From Pempheris klunzingeri (lineage: Eukaryota; Chordata; Actinopteri; Acropomatiformes; Pempheridae), in the NCBI RefSeq assembly GCF_042242105.1, contig NC_092021.1, forward strand, positions 9,690,355 to 9,754,354: a DNA stretch of 64,000 nt, written 5' to 3'. The notes under the pieces are model-generated. The model did no database searches and had not been told where the DNA came from. It saw only the letters and a list, made by a program, of their open reading frames with translations. The position numbers and the translations under genes are program-made. This document shows, in pieces, positions 14,301 to 29,190 of the stretch. How positions within the stretch are numbered: the stretch's first letter is position 1; every line of letters starts with the position of its first letter.

Positions 14301-17300
14301 GCAAGAAAGAACACTTCATACTTGGAGCAGTCACATCCATCATCAGCTTTTTGTAACCCATCCCTGTGGCACACTGACTTTACCCTTCACCTCGTACTCT
14401 TTGGGGAAGATTACATAATGCATCAAGTTTTAACTCTGAAGACACAGGCACTCTCTGGCATTAAGGCATATGCATCGGCAGACCTGACGATATGACGGGG
14501 AAGACTCCAGATTTGCAAGGTCATACTGGAGGACGAGGAGACAGATCGGGGAGCATCACAAATAGAGCTGCACAAGGGCAACAGGAATAGAGACTAACTG
14601 CAAAAGACGGGGGGACTAGCTGGAGAGGGGGAATGAATCAACAAAACTGTACTGTCAGCATCCCCAGGGCCAGCAGGGAGCATTAAGTGAGTTGACGTGG
14701 GCATCTGAGTCTCCCCCTTTTCTCCTTCCTCCTCTCCTCCCTTCCATTTCTCCCTTTGTCTTTTTCTCTTATCCATATGGCAGATTCCACCTCTTCCCCT
14801 CCCCCTGCCCTGCTACGCACTCTATTGAAATGGCCTCTCTCCCACACACAAACCCACGCTTGCTTGCACAAGCATCCCACATCCCCTGAGCCATGTCTTA
14901 TTTACGGTTCGATTACTGCCGACCGCCCTCTAGGACGAACGACCTCCTCCGCCTCCTCTCTGCCTTGTGCCCAGATGTTGTTCAGATAATTAGGGGAAAA
15001 CCTGTTTTGTCCACTGGGGTCATAACAACATTTGTGGCAAATGCAGCAAGAAAGGTGCAGCAGCAGCATCATCACAGCTCGAGTGTCGGAGGAGGAGAGG
15101 AGAAGGATGAAGCCTGACATCCATATGTGACCCCTGGCAGACGCAGCCATTTATCTAAAAACACACAGGAGCATTTTCAGAGATGGATACGCACAAAAAA
15201 ATGCACCTCATACAGCACAGACACTACTGCAAATACAAAAAAACAAATCCCTGTGCAACACAGAAGTTAAGAGCAGAGGGCTCTGCAGCAAGTGCACACA
15301 CACCTCCTCAGAACAAGGTAATGAAGTGTGCGCCAATGATTGAACAGAACCCCTGGGAGGCACAATACAGCACTATCCCTGCTAGAGAGGTGAGTAATAG
15401 GACTGCTACATCTTCCTTCCAAAAACCACTAGAGCTGCCTGCCTGCCTGCCTGCTGACGCAGTCCACTGGAGTCTGCAACACTCTGCTCTGCAGCCTGTA
15501 ACAAGCGGGGAGGAAGCAAACCTCCTCTGTGGGACACAAACACCTCCTTCATATAGGCTGGTGAGGCAGCAGCCAGCCTTAATGTGCCATGCTTTTGATG
15601 AATATTAAGAGCCCTTTTCACTGCGCAGACTGTGGGTGTTCCATCAGGTCAGGGACGGTCACAAATGTTTTACAGACAAAGACGCTATTCACAAGTTCAG
15701 GGTTTCTCCTGTCGATCTAACTCAAAGGCGGCCTCTTATATTGAAAATTCCAACAATAAAGCATTTTTGCACCAACACTTGCGCTCCCCGAGCATCTGGC
15801 TTGGCATAAGACATCCCCGACATCATTTTTAAACATGAAGGCGCTCAGAAGCAGAGAACATCCATGGCGATGACTAACAGTGGGAAAAGGGGGGCACTGA
15901 AACTCCTCTCCAGTGGGGTGCCAGAGAGTGAGCACTATACTTTGGCGATAACTCTGCTTTGGTACCATCAGCAGGGGCAGAGTTAAGGACAAATGTTGTT
16001 ACTTCCCCAAAAAGGTTACGTCTGCAAACAAAAGACACAACAGAGGAAAAGAAGAATAAATCGAGCCTACATGTGTTTTGACTCAGCAGGAAGAACATTA
16101 AATGAGAAAAGTTGATCTTAAGGAGAATAAATATTTAAAAGGATGTGCAAAATACAAGAGAGCCTTACTGCCTTGTATTCCATTATATGTTGAATTGTCA
16201 CCTGGTGCCTGAACTTTGTGTTTTCCTTTACATTGACATTTCCATTACAAATTGATACAGAAAAAAGGCACAAATTGGTGCATAGAAATTCACCAGAATG
16301 CAGGAAATTATACTTGTATGTATCACAGTGAAGTCTTCAGATTCCTTATTTTCTCCAACCAACAGTCCAAAACCCAAAAGTACATATAGTATGTTCTTTT
16401 GAGTAGTAGGAATGAGAGTCTGGATAAGTGGCTGCAAAATGTTTTGTCGAAATCAGACCTGGTGGCAGCCATTTAGAACTACAAAATAGAAACAACCAAC
16501 ATAGTCAGTCTTCTTACTGATGGTCTCGCTTGTTAATGCAGATCATATAGAGGCTTTGGTATTCGATCGAGACTGTTTTATAACCTGTTGAAAATTCCCC
16601 ATAGGAGGTTTAAGTTCAAGAATAAAATGAACCTTTGTCCGTGAGAGGGGGAACAGACTGCAGTGGATGGGATGTGTACGAATCCAAACAAAGCGCTTTG
16701 TGTTCAGCGGGCCAAGGGTACACGTTTGCAACAAAAGCGACAGCACAGCACAAAAACATTACTGCCCACTTGCCGCTGCGCTGCCACTTAAAAAGGCAGC
16801 ACAACACTTCTGATGCATGTGCGTGCGGGTCATTGTTCAAACGCTGCCAGCCCAACAGGCCTGCCTCTCCACTGTGTCTATTTAGGCCATCGGGTCAGGT
16901 TACGACACGGCTCGATCGTTTCACCTAATTGAAAGACAATCATAGTGCTAAGTGCATTTTGTCCGATAATGACTTGGAGTCTCAAATACGAGGGCAGCCA
17001 ATACGAACAAATGACCGCCGGTCGCCAACAACAATGACCCACATGATAAAATCAACATGAAGTTTCACAGCACTGACTCCATCGTTGTATGAGTCAGGTC
17101 ACGGCCACTCTGCTGCTCTGACTTTCTGCTTTTTAAAAGAAATAACTGTTTGACTGACCTACTCTTTCAATTTCTATTTTTCTAAAATTACATCAGTGAA
17201 ACTCAACACTTCTTGTAGACCTTTCAAATTAAAGGCCTACCAATAACTGGAAGGCTGGAATATTTTTAAAGTGAAAAATTAGCTGGAAGTGTAGAGTTGC

Positions 17301-20300
17301 ATAACACAGATCGGGGTGGAACGAAAAGGTGAAAGGACTGGAATGATTTGATGATTAAAAAACGCTGAATTTCCACCAGGGAAAGTAAACAGAGCAGCAG
17401 AGACATGACTCTTCTTCTCTCCTTGGAATGTAGTGCTGTGAGTTTATCAAGACATCGGGGTAAACATGGAGGAGTTTGCATTGACTGTGAAGCAGGTGAA
17501 ATCAGGAATACATGCCTGCGTCCAGTATAACCTCCAAATAAAGGCCTGGTTCCCTTTGCTGTTAAGGAAAAACAAACAAATTGAACAATCTATGGTATGT
17601 CATTTTGTTTTGTTTTGCACAGGCATGTCTTTCTGGAAAACCTTCTTGATTTTTTAAGGCGCCACCTTCAGCTACATCAGAGCTACTTGGATTCATGCCA
17701 TCAGATTGAATGTCAGTATTTCTCACCATAAGTCTACCCTTTCATTTCAAGGCAATCACAAATAGACCACTGACTTTATGCTTCTAGCCTGTGGGATAAG
17801 AGTTTGATTTAATACTCTCCACGATACTCAGCTTTTCACTTAAGAAAAACAAAAGCTTTGTGCAAAAGCACACAACACACTTGCAGTTTTAATTACATAC
17901 TGCAATTCAAGGTGTTGACGGAAATGTAAGACTCTTGAAGAAAAAAGCCATTAATAACAAGTTCAGCACCATGCAGTGCACATTTCAAAAGTGTAAGACT
18001 TGGAAGAGGTGCTAAAAACTCACACCTGCCTCTGGTAGAGCAGAACATCCTAATTTAGGCGCATCTTTCATCACCACTTGGTCGGAGTGAGACAGCGTGT
18101 TGCGAGAAATATTCGCAACCCTGGGAATAACAAGGAGCATGTGTGTCTGTGAGTGTGCGCGCGTTGGTCCGTGGAGAGATGTCTCTTAGGCGTACAAGCA
18201 GTCGAAAAAACTGACAAAAGGAAAAACCCAAAGTGACACTATAGAGGCCTTCTCACAGAGAAACAAACCACTGATGATTCATTTGATTCTCGAATTGCAC
18301 GGATATTTCATTTTTTCTTATACTTCATTTCAGCTTGGCTGAAGAGGCGCCAACACAGGAAATAAAGAGGCCTATCAGTGTGAAAGAGTCTCATTTGACT
18401 GCAAGTGACGAACTTTGATGTGATCCTACTACTGACACACTTGTCAGAGGAGCAGTCCAAGGCTGAGAGCCAGAGCTGAACTGACAACACAGAGAGCGTG
18501 TGAGCCCAAAACTACTCCACAGCAAGACCACACTGGGAGTCTTACAGTGTAATTAAAACTTTATGAAGATTCCTGAAGAGAGGATATGAATTTGGTGGTG
18601 TCACACACAATTTAGATGAGTGCAATGATGTGGCTATACATGTATTAGGCCATGCGTTTCAGATACGAAGGTATGCTGTAAGCTTGTGGCAGCGGAGCAG
18701 TGTGCTGCTTCTGCAATACAACACTGAGCAAATAACATCAAGCCAATCTTTTGGATTTACACAATTCGATTTTACTTGTTGCGGTCAGGTTTCAATTCGA
18801 ATGTCCAATCTCGACTGCAACAGACCAAAGTGGTGGACTAACCAACCTACCACACCATCCCTAGAAATAAAAAAGTACACATATGGATATGTGTGCATAG
18901 GATGAGGACCTATCCAGAAGATTATTCATTTCTTAATCAATATTTTTTAATCAGTATTTCATTCATTTCTAATGGGCAAGGAATCAGCTGATTGTGCAGA
19001 CATTAAAACAAGCTTTCAGTATCAGTTCTTGTCAAACTGATTGTCTGAGAGCATCTATACCCACTGGTCTGGTCTATTAATTAGAGGGAAGTCCTTCACT
19101 GTGGCTGTCCCTGAAGGGAACTAGCAAAGGGAAATGTGTGCATAACCGAACTTCACAAATCACGTGATCAATCCTGGATTAAATCATTGAATCAGTTTTC
19201 TTTTTTATTCATTTATTTATTTATTTAAAATGGATCCACACTGTTGTACTGATGAAGAAAATCTATGTTGGTGCCATGATTTACTTTTGTAGAGAAAATG
19301 ACCTGTACCTTTAGGCACGCGGAGACAGAAAACAGAGAACATTCCACTGTGACGTACACACATTTTCCACTGTTAGAAAAAAAAACTCCAGCGACTGAAA
19401 GACTTGTCCTAAGTATTCTCAGAATGAATGACGCACATTTAATTAATATCATGGCCAGCCAAGCGAGATTACTTTTGAATGGCATGGCGTCATTTGATCA
19501 CGAGTGCTCCAGGTAAGACAGATCCACTCTTTCATGCCTTTGCCTGATCTTGTTCATATGAAGGTACCCAAACTTATGTATTTATATAAAGCACTTCATT
19601 TATTTCCAATAACTTAGTTTGTGTTTTGACAAATGTTTCTGAAAACACATGGAGTAGCACCGCTCCTGCATCACCACAGCGGTTTCTGTACAAGCACTGA
19701 CACAAATTGCCCAGAGGTAGAACAAATCCTGACCTGTTTTATAGAAACAAAAGGGATCAAATTAAAATGTTCCCACTGAGTGAGCAGGGTACACAAATAT
19801 GCCCCCATGGGCCAGCAGCACCTGCTGCGCTCTGCTCCCAGCAACCCCCCCGTTTCTCTGAACCATGTTTAGATCCACTGTAGCATCTCTATCACATCTA
19901 ACAACACGTGACCTCAGAGAGACACTTGCTGCCTTATCCGCTGATTAGCATTTCAAAATATCAAGTTTGTTTGCTCTAACCTAAAGGTGCAACCATTAGC
20001 ATGTTGGGCTAATTATCTTACTATTTACCCATTAGTAATGAGTGTTACTTCCAAGGAGCACATTACTAGCTCACTGGGTTAAACAGAAACTATCACAACA
20101 GCGACAGAAAAGCCCAATATGGGAGCAGGTCGGTCGGAATGTGGATGTTGCTGTGAGTGTGGAGCTTTTATCGCCCTTCGCTTTCTGAGCTTGCTATTGA
20201 CTGCGTCACCCCTCTGTTACCTTAGGCTTGCTACCTTGGTAATGTCCAGCCACACAAAGTATGAGGGCAAGCATGCTGCATGGTGCACATGGTGAAAAAA

Positions 20301-23300
20301 CAATGTCAGACAAATAAGCACATTCGCTAACTTTAGCCTTTTTAAAAAACGTTAACGTTCGCACTCGGAGACTCATCACTAGGAGTTTATGCTATTTACA
20401 GTAAGAGGTTAGAATGTTTGCTCGCATCAGCCTTTTAAATAATGTTAAGATACTAAGATACTGAGAACTGATCCGGCTTGGGACCAACCCTCTGTCCCCA
20501 TCTCTTCCTCGCCCAATTTCTGTGTGCAGTCAGGCTCAGTTTTAGGGGTGAAGTCACAATTTAATTTGACACAAATCTTGTTTAAATACAAGTCGGCTGG
20601 AAACATAAAAAAAAAAAAACATCCATTGGAGGACTCGTGGAGCCGACGTTAGCCTGATAAACTCTGCCAGTGGTTGACAGTTGCCTGTGAGAAATTGGAA
20701 ACCTGCTTTTATTAAATCTGTTTGAAATCAAGGACTCATTGCTTCATGTGTTACTAAGCATTCTGAGTAAACTGCATTAAAAGCTCACACGGGGCCTCCA
20801 CAGGTAGTTAACTGGTGGTGTTCACAGACTTCAAAGGGGCCTTCAGGGAGTCCTCTACTTGCCACATCAAAAACATCATAAAATCACTGACTTATCAATA
20901 TCAACAGTGGGCTCTGTAACAACACAGGTTTTGCTCAGTTCTGAAATTTCATAGCCATAATAACACAGAGTGCTTGGGCCTGGTTCGTTCATAAAGGGCA
21001 TTTAGCCAGAAGGTATAGTGGTTAATTGAGGAAGTGTATCTCAGTCTACCAGGCTTGACCTCTCCACCCTGAGTCACTCCAGGACACACAAAAACAATCT
21101 ACTGGCTAAATCTGAGCTTCATTAACCCTTTCGAACGGGTGCGCTGAAGCGAGCTCCCCAGGACAGCGCACTAAAAGGCACTCTATTTTTCTTAATCCTG
21201 CTCCTCCTTTTCCTTCTATATATAGCCATATCACCAAGGGCTCTGTGCAGAGCTCCATAGAACATGGAGGACGAGAAGGAAACGGAGAAGGTTGATGAAT
21301 ATGAAAAGGACGAGCGAGCGGAGGAGAGGCGCGCTTCATTCATTTATCCAGCTGCAGACTCTCTTCAGATATTCCAAACTTTAAAGAACAATTCCTTGTT
21401 CACGGGCAGAGGATTTAGTGTCTGACTGTACCTTCTGTAAAAGCGCAAGGCCGTGGAGCAGAGTAGAGCTTATAAAACAAGAAAAGAGTGTTTTCACAGC
21501 TACTCCATGTGGCCTGCATTATTGATGGGCTTAGCCTAATCCACTGTGAATACATGTACAGCCACATCATGACACAATCCATGTTTCCTGGGGTGATACA
21601 CACACAGCGAACGGCGATGACGTGAACCTTTGTGCAGATATCTGCTCCCGTGCATATGTCCACAAAGCCTGCCTGAGACAGTGGTGCTGAGGCACATAGC
21701 AGACATGGCAGCCCACTATAGCCATACCCTGGGGCCCTGGGGCTTCTTCTTCAGTATGCCGGAGATCTACTGAAAGCTCATGTAAAGGCAATGACAGGTA
21801 CACTTATGTCTTAAGTATAAATACATCTGGGAGAGATGAAGAGCAGGGGGAGAGCGGGGCTGTCCTCCCACAGCTGGAAAAGGATGTGAAAGGGCAAAAG
21901 GGTTGTTCAAAACAATACTGAGTCCGGTTGTTTCTGTGTTTAAATACACATCTGTATTTAAAGTGAGAATCATATCTCCTGTGTTTAAATGCTTTATGAT
22001 AGGTGTAAACCTTCACTTATGTTGCCCCTCTTCCGTTTCAGTTTCATTCATCGACTTCAGCTCGTTTCAGTTATTGGCTTCAGTTGTTGCAAAGTTGCTC
22101 TAATCACATTACGCTCATCTTACAAAGTTTTAGGCTTACCGTGCACAAAGTGAAGGGGAGACGAAGTGGAAGGAAAAATAGATATTGACTTGGGGAAACA
22201 GCGCAACAATAATCAGAGATCTCTGTAGGACTATCTACGTATTCATAAGTTTTCTATGACCCCAGTGAGTTCAACTAATGCCTGCTTACCACTTTGTTTC
22301 CATGATCGCAACAGCCCTGGCAACACTTGAGCATATTAGCTGTGTAAGGCTTTTAGTTCACCAAAACTTAACAAATCACTGTGCTGCTCTTATTCCTTTG
22401 TGACAACAGGAACACATTTCACATGTTGTCATGGACTTAGTTCCATTATCTCTGATTATCTTACAGTAAGAGCCAGGTTTTGTAGCGCAGCCTCCGGTAA
22501 AGCATGTTGAGGGACATATCACAATATAATGTAGGTGCAGAGTCAGTTGCTTGATTGAAAATAAAAAATTAAATGTTTATAACCTGCGGCGAAGACTTTT
22601 AACCCCTGCCTACTTTAGTGGAGCAGCTGTGTGGCCACAAAGTTGTGGCTGGACCATTTAAATGTGAAGAAGAGAAGAAAGAGAGCATGAATATTCAGCA
22701 AGACGCACCTCAACCAGCAAAGGTTAGGGAACATAAATAAACATTCTGACCCTTCTACAATCCAAATACTTTATATTCCACGATATGAAATCATGAATAT
22801 GAAATTGAATAATACGGAATGCTGAGCGTACGCATTTAGGCATTTAATGAAAAATGTAATAAGACATTATGGTACATGTCCGCTCAAAGACTAACAACAG
22901 ACTAGCTGGGCTCATCTGTGTAGCATCTCTCCTTCCTCTGAGTGGTCCAGGCAACTACGGCCAAGCGTAGTCGTGGTGGTGTTACGGAGGCCTTGTCCTG
23001 CCCTTTGTAGCGCTAACGTGTGCGCCTGTATGCGTGTGTGTGTGTGTGTATGGAAGGCATTGACTGTTATGTCACATTCACGCTCTGATGCTAACCTTGT
23101 CTGGCATGTGCATTAGCCCTTTCTTCTGTTTTCAGAGGAACTCATCTCCAGCAAAAGTGAAAAGAATTCCCTTAAAAATATAAAACTAAAAAAAAAAGAT
23201 GGTGCAAAGGGTCCTTCTATTCACATCATGCCGTTTGCGCTCACTCACCACAGTGCATCCTCCGACGTCTACACCATTAGAAGTTGTTTTCCAAAAAGTA

Positions 23301-23339
23301 AAGTGATGCATTATGCATTCACGAGTGTGTCACAGTCTT
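8312..23339. other. Non-coding stretch, no supported gene
   Basis: No gene is recognised. Open frames reach 141 codons (15183-15608, plus) and 128 codons (10946-11332, minus), but neither looks like a known protein nor is flanked by good splice sites. Notable contents are a pyrimidine-rich tract (14710-14774), ATTT units near 19206-19226 and a 53-codon charged ORF at 21264-21425. The rest looks unique and AT-rich. Conserved non-coding elements cannot be judged without comparison to other fish. Confidence 0.55.
14710..14774 (+). repeat. Polypyrimidine tract
   Basis: About 65 bases almost entirely C and T on the plus strand with only three or four purines. Such strand-asymmetric tracts can form triplex (H-DNA) structures. 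No splice acceptor of a recognisable exon follows it. Confidence 0.7.
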
Positions 23340-23534
<195 letters not shown>

Positions 23535-24600
23535 TGCATGAATAATGGCCACAACCTGCGGCTTCCTGCTCACCACAATTTGGTGACAGGGGTGATGGGG
23601 CGGCATTGATGTGGCTCCCCTCAGGGAAGTGCAGAATGTCTCAGTCAAGCAAGTCGGGGTCAAGTTGCTCTATCTGCACAAGCCCCTTCCCCACACCACC
23701 ATTAAAATCCTGCAGCCTGCCGTCCTGTAGTTAAGTATGTTCAGAAAAATCCTCTACTTGGGCTTCTGATTCTGCATCTTATTTTGAAAAGTCTAAGATT
23801 GCTTTGGCAGGGAGTCGCTGCCCACTCTGGAGCCCTATAGCGGAGCGTGGCACGAAGGAGGAGGTCTGATTCACAAGCGCTGGGTGCGTGACACAGCAAG
23901 AGGGAATGGGTAAACGCCTCTGCACGTGACGCGCTCTTTTTTTAAATATATTTTTATCTTTTGGTCTGAAATGCAAAGTGCACTTAACATGGCATGCCTT
24001 GCAGGTCAAAGGGAACTCAGAAGAATAAATTAGTTACTGCACTTTGTACTGACAAATGGCACGACAGATGAGTCAAAATGCTACAAAATGCAAAAAAGTC
24101 CTCAGCAGATATTTACGTTCCTTCTTTCCACCAGACAAACTTTAACCTTTTACCGGAAAATGTGGTGAATTAAAAGTGCAGCACTGGCGGTGAACAGAAG
24201 GGGCCCATCGATTGGTTGAGGAGTAGGTAGAATTTCAGTCAACCAGGATTGTTTGTGGTTGATTACAGCGCTAGAAAACACATCCAGGGTTAAGTCAAAA
24301 ACGTGCTGTAGCAGCTATGGTAAATAATAAACCATCGCAAAAAGTGTTTTGTTAATTGCATCAAACAATTTCATATAATATCCTACATAAAGCTAAGCTA
24401 AGCATTCTGCAGTATGATGGGAGCGCAAAGCCTTGGAGACAGCTCTGTTCAAACCATCATTATATCTGTGCAGCACACCATAGATAAATTCATAGCCTTG
24501 ACCATTTACTTTCCAGTGGTTTGTAATTCTAATTAAGACAGGCAACCACAACTGCCTAACAGTCTAACAAGTACATAAAAACATCATAATATGCATATTT

Positions 24601-24619
24601 TATATATATATATATATAT
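24601..24619. repeat. (TA)n microsatellite
   Basis: Short TA run of about nine units. Confidence 0.9.
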
Positions 24620-26944
24620 TGTACACAACTGTGACTCTATGTAACATACTTTGCAAGATATTCAATATAACCCAGTTCAAGGGGTTCTTTGACACAGAAC
24701 TGTAGGTCATAGCTAGTTACAGTAGCCTAGAGCAAACATTATCCACAACAGTATGTTTTACACTGACTGATTAATTGATTGAAACTGGCCACTCGTGTAA
24801 AATTAAGTCACCAATCAATTTCTGTTCTAATTTGCAATAGGTGGGGAACAGCGGTACTGTAAGGCTATTTCTCACAGTCGCAGTGAAACGACAAGGTCAT
24901 CTGTGCCTTGTTATTCTGTCGCGAAGATGTGAAACACACATGGACTCGATGGTACCCACGTGGACCGTATACAATTCTTCCTTTCAAGCAGAGTGGGACG
25001 AAGAGTTTTACGACGCCTTTCAATCATCCGCATATCCACACAGGTCACTGTCTCTTCAGAATTCACATAAAAGAACGATAACAAATCAGAGTGTGATCAC
25101 ATGAAAATTGCATTTGTTCATTCTCCACCCTACTCCTTTGCAGAGATATCGAGGTGCGTGACTGCAGGACATAAAGCAACAAAAGCCCATGGGAGATTTT
25201 GATTAACTCCAAAGTTTGACTAAAGCCCCTGAAAACGTCTGTGTTTTTATACAAAACATTATGCACTCATAACTAAATTAGCAACAATCAACAGTTCATT
25301 CAAAAAATGAGAAGTCATCTAACCCACGTCAGGACTGTGCGGTTTCATGAGATTTGATTGACAATGACAACCCAAAATCTGTCATCAGACTCTGATTTAA
25401 ATGTTGCTAAATCCTGATTGGTGAAGGGGATGTAACTCACTTCACCTTTGTCCCGCCCTCTACAACTCCAACTCATTGAGAAGACCTTAGAATGAAATAT
25501 TAAAAAAAGAGACAACTGAAATCTCAAATGTGAAATGATGTAGGATTCCATTACTGACAGAAAGAAGCCAGTTGAGGAAACTCAGTTTTTAGAGCCTTTA
25601 AACATGTTGTCACGTGTTGTCTAAAGGCATTTTTTTTAAAATCTCTGAACTGATAGCAGTTTATTCATTTACAATCTACCCGTGATGAGTTGTAAAAGAA
25701 CAACAAAAAGAACGTTTCTCATATTTGGTATTGGGCAACTCAAAAAAGACGGGACAGGAAGGTGGGAAGACTGCCAACAGTCACACAGGACTGACTGGTT
25801 GATGCAACATCATGAAACATTAGCTGATATTTACCGAATCCAATAAGTAAGTGAGAGAAAAGGCGACAGGATGCCTGGTGTGTTTCAGGAAAAGCACACA
25901 GGACAAAGGATGAATAGTCAGCCAGATATGGCACGCAAGTGGCCGCTGATAAGGAACACACAGGGGAAGTCGGGCGAGGCAAATGCAATCATTTGAAACA
26001 GCTTAAAACTGCTGTTAAAAAATGGGAATAATGTTAAATCACACTGTAGAGGGACCCACTTATAATTAGAACACTGTTAATTGAAGAGCAACACATCGCT
26101 GCAGACAGGCAGCTTGTTTGCATCCTCATTAGCGTTTATGAAATTGTTCTTGACACCTCCTATAATCACTTTTTAGCTAAGAGAAGTCAAATTAGCTAAA
26201 CGTGCTCCTACTAACCTTGCAATAACACTAGAGTGACATTTGTTTTTGCAGCACTGGCACTACCCTGCTGGAGAAAGCAAATATGCATCCAGTGTGCAGG
26301 AAGCCAGAGCAGTTTTATTTCACCCAAACTATGCATTCAAATATTTTGCTTGCAAACAGTTACTGGCCAGTCTAGCAGACAGTCCTCTCCCCAAAGGGAC
26401 AATCTGGCCAAATTCGGTGCTTGGCAGGTGTTCATTTCGTCTGCAAACACCTGAATGCCTGATAGTGTGACAATCGCTGAACACCCAAACCAGCTACTAT
26501 AGACACTGGCAGGGGAAAGCAAAGTTACACAAACATGACGTGCCCTTTCTCTGAAGGCAGACTATCAATTTAAGAGGTCATGTTTAGGTCAGTAATCATG
26601 TATTTCTTGTAGGCCATTGCTTGCTGCGGGTAAAGTACCTGCATTAGAGAAACAGAGTAGTAAGATGTTTATCCTGCAGCTTATGACCGTTATCTTATCT
26701 TATCACACGACTGACATTGAGCCCCTGTCATTTCCTTCAGATGTGTCTCCTCATCAGCCCACAAATCCTGAGCAAACGCTCAGGATTTCTTTTTATGGTG
26801 CCTTATCCCCATGATGTAGCAATGGGGCTCAAACAACACTGTCCTCTGGGCAGGGAACATATGGATCAGTGACAGAAGAAGCTACGTCCTCGTGGGACTG
26901 CGTGAAGGTGGTGGCTGTGGTTTTATTTGCCTCGTGGCGGCTTC

Positions 26945-26945
<1 letters not shown>

Positions 26946-26976
<31 letters not shown>
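26946..26976. repeat. (CTG)10 trinucleotide repeat
   Basis: Ten perfect CTG units. It is open as polyleucine on the plus strand and polyglutamine on the minus strand, but the surrounding frames (74 and 78 codons) show no known domain, so I do not call a gene. Confidence 0.95.
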
Positions 26977-27064
26977 ATGGGTCCACTACCAGAGCCAGCA
27001 CAGCACCTCAGCTGGATGCAGCTTTCCTGAGATGGCACAATGCAGCAAAACTGAGTGAATTTCA

Positions 27065-27066
<2 letters not shown>

Positions 27067-27106
<40 letters not shown>
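27067..27106. repeat. (CA)20 microsatellite
   Basis: Twenty perfect CA units, the longest pure CA run in the window, 90 bp downstream of the CTG run. Confidence 0.97.
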
Positions 27107-27108
<2 letters not shown>

Positions 27109-29060
27109 ATCAGTAAACTTGTCACCTCAGCAAGTGGAGCAGTGCTGCAGCACTTTTATGAAATATACAGTAAGGCCTCGAGTAGCCGCCCCTTCAACTT
27201 AGTTTCAATCAGTGTTTTGTGAAGGCTGCCACGGACAGTGTTTTGTTTCAGCTAAGAACTGCAACAGGATTTTGCACCACCTCAATGACTCCCCTCAACT
27301 CAGCAAATCAGCAAAATGGCTTTACTCCACAAAGTTGCAAATTCAATCATTCCGCATAAATTCTCCTGACGAAAAACAAGTGTTTGTCAGCGAAATGCCT
27401 CTCCTGCATAGTTTTTTTTTTTTTTTCTTCTGCAAAACAATCTAACTATGCTGCATTGCTTCAAGGAAAATGTGAGTATTTGTCACTTCTTGGGGCCAAA
27501 TCTCACACCCCACCACTAAATTGGAAGGGAGGTTCCCGTTGGGAGTGGGGCACCCTCTAAGGGAAACACCGCTCGACTCTAGAGCAAATGTTGAATGCTG
27601 GGACATTACACTCATTCATTATTTCAAACTGTTTAGCATCGGGACAGTGAAAAACACACACACCACAAACGTCCACTATGAGCACAGTATGTTCCTGACT
27701 TTTTTTCTGGCTAATATGACTCAATAAAGTATCTCAGAAGCTTCACCATTTGGGACAGTAGGTTGAATGGCTGATGGCACGACTGCATGCTTTCAAACAA
27801 GCACTTGCGGCCCACCCTTCAACCCCTCAAGCTCCAGGGATCCATCCCACACTACTCCAAAGACACACAGTGAGACTAGGGGGCTGAAAATAAACTGTAT
27901 CTTGCCAGCAATTTGACGAGTAAACAGACTTTTGGGGAGATGTAAAAGCCTGTCTTAGCTGTGGCTCACAGGTATCACACACAAACACTTGGAAGTCTTG
28001 TTGTTGCTGCTGAAGCCTTGTGTTACGGGAAACAGCCCTGTCTGAGCGTGAGAGTGTGTGCTGAGGTAGAGACACATACTGTTCACTATTCTCATCATGG
28101 CGCAAGTTAGTGGGTACATTTTTATTGCCGTTAGCTGATTTATTGCGCTCGACTTTAAGACATTAAAAGCGTTACTGCAATGATAATCTTTAAGCATTTT
28201 CTATATCCAGTCCTTTTGAGCATTAAAACTCTTGATGAGACCAAAACTTTGTAAAGACGCATTTAGTACCTTTGAAGGGAAGATTGCATGTTTTTTTTAT
28301 TTGTGATACGACATCAAGGCTGCAGCGTTTGTTCTACCAAGAGCCAGACTGATTTATCTGTTGATATTAACAAACAGACAGGGCTCTACAGGGCGAGCAT
28401 TTCACTCACATATGCAGGGGGAGATGTGAGTGTGTTATTGTAAATAATTAATAAATTAAGTGGATCAATTTACGGTTCTGAATAAGGACCTTCTGCATTT
28501 GGAGCAAGTAGCTCAATTGGAGAATAAGGTTTGTCAAAGTAGGCGATTGTTTTGACGCTGAACAACATTTGATATTTTCTCCTGTTTCTGTGTTCTGAAC
28601 CTACAGATGTAAACTGGATGTTTTGGGATTTGCTGATTTATGATTTTAGGAACATTCATGAAGCACAATGCATCCCTGTCCGTTTTGAGGCCACCAGTAA
28701 ATCTTATGTTTCAAAATTCCTTAGTAATTTGCTGATTCGGAGAGTTTGCCACTGCGCCTTATGCATAATGTATGTTTAATGTTTAATATTTTATGTTTAA
28801 AAAGAAATGCATTCATTCTTTTTTTTTCTTTTTTTAAATGCCCCTTAATTGTCACCTCTGCTCCTAAATAAATGTAAACATGGAGCTCTGACAGCAATGC
28901 AAAGGATGAGCTTGACTGTTTGAGGTGCTTTAGAAACAGTGAAGCGACCAGAGGACTGAATAAACGTTTCCTCAACCGCCAAGCGGCAAACGGTGCTCAC
29001 AACTCCTAAATGATAAAGGGATGATTCATCAAAAATATGTATCCAGTGTAAGTTTATATT

Positions 29061-29154
29061 AGAGCTGAAATGATTAATTGATTAGTTGATCAACAATAAA
29101 AAAATTATTATTTTAGATATTTATTTATTGTATATACATATAATAATATGTATT

Positions 29155-29190
<36 letters not shown>

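Larger units (their letters stand above)
23535..29060. other. Non-coding stretch with microsatellites
   Basis: No supported gene. It contains a short TA run, a CTG run and a CA run (listed separately). One 176-bp open stretch with good-looking splice sites (26252-26427, plus) is noted under findings but is unrecognised. Confidence 0.55.

Noticed and set aside
15183-15608. 141-codon plus-strand ORF
   Set aside because: No recognisable motif; open frame also overlaps a minus-strand ORF; composition looks random.
26829-27116. Polyglutamine/polyleucine ORFs around the CTG run
   Set aside because: Open mainly because of the CTG and CA repeats; no conserved sequence beside them.
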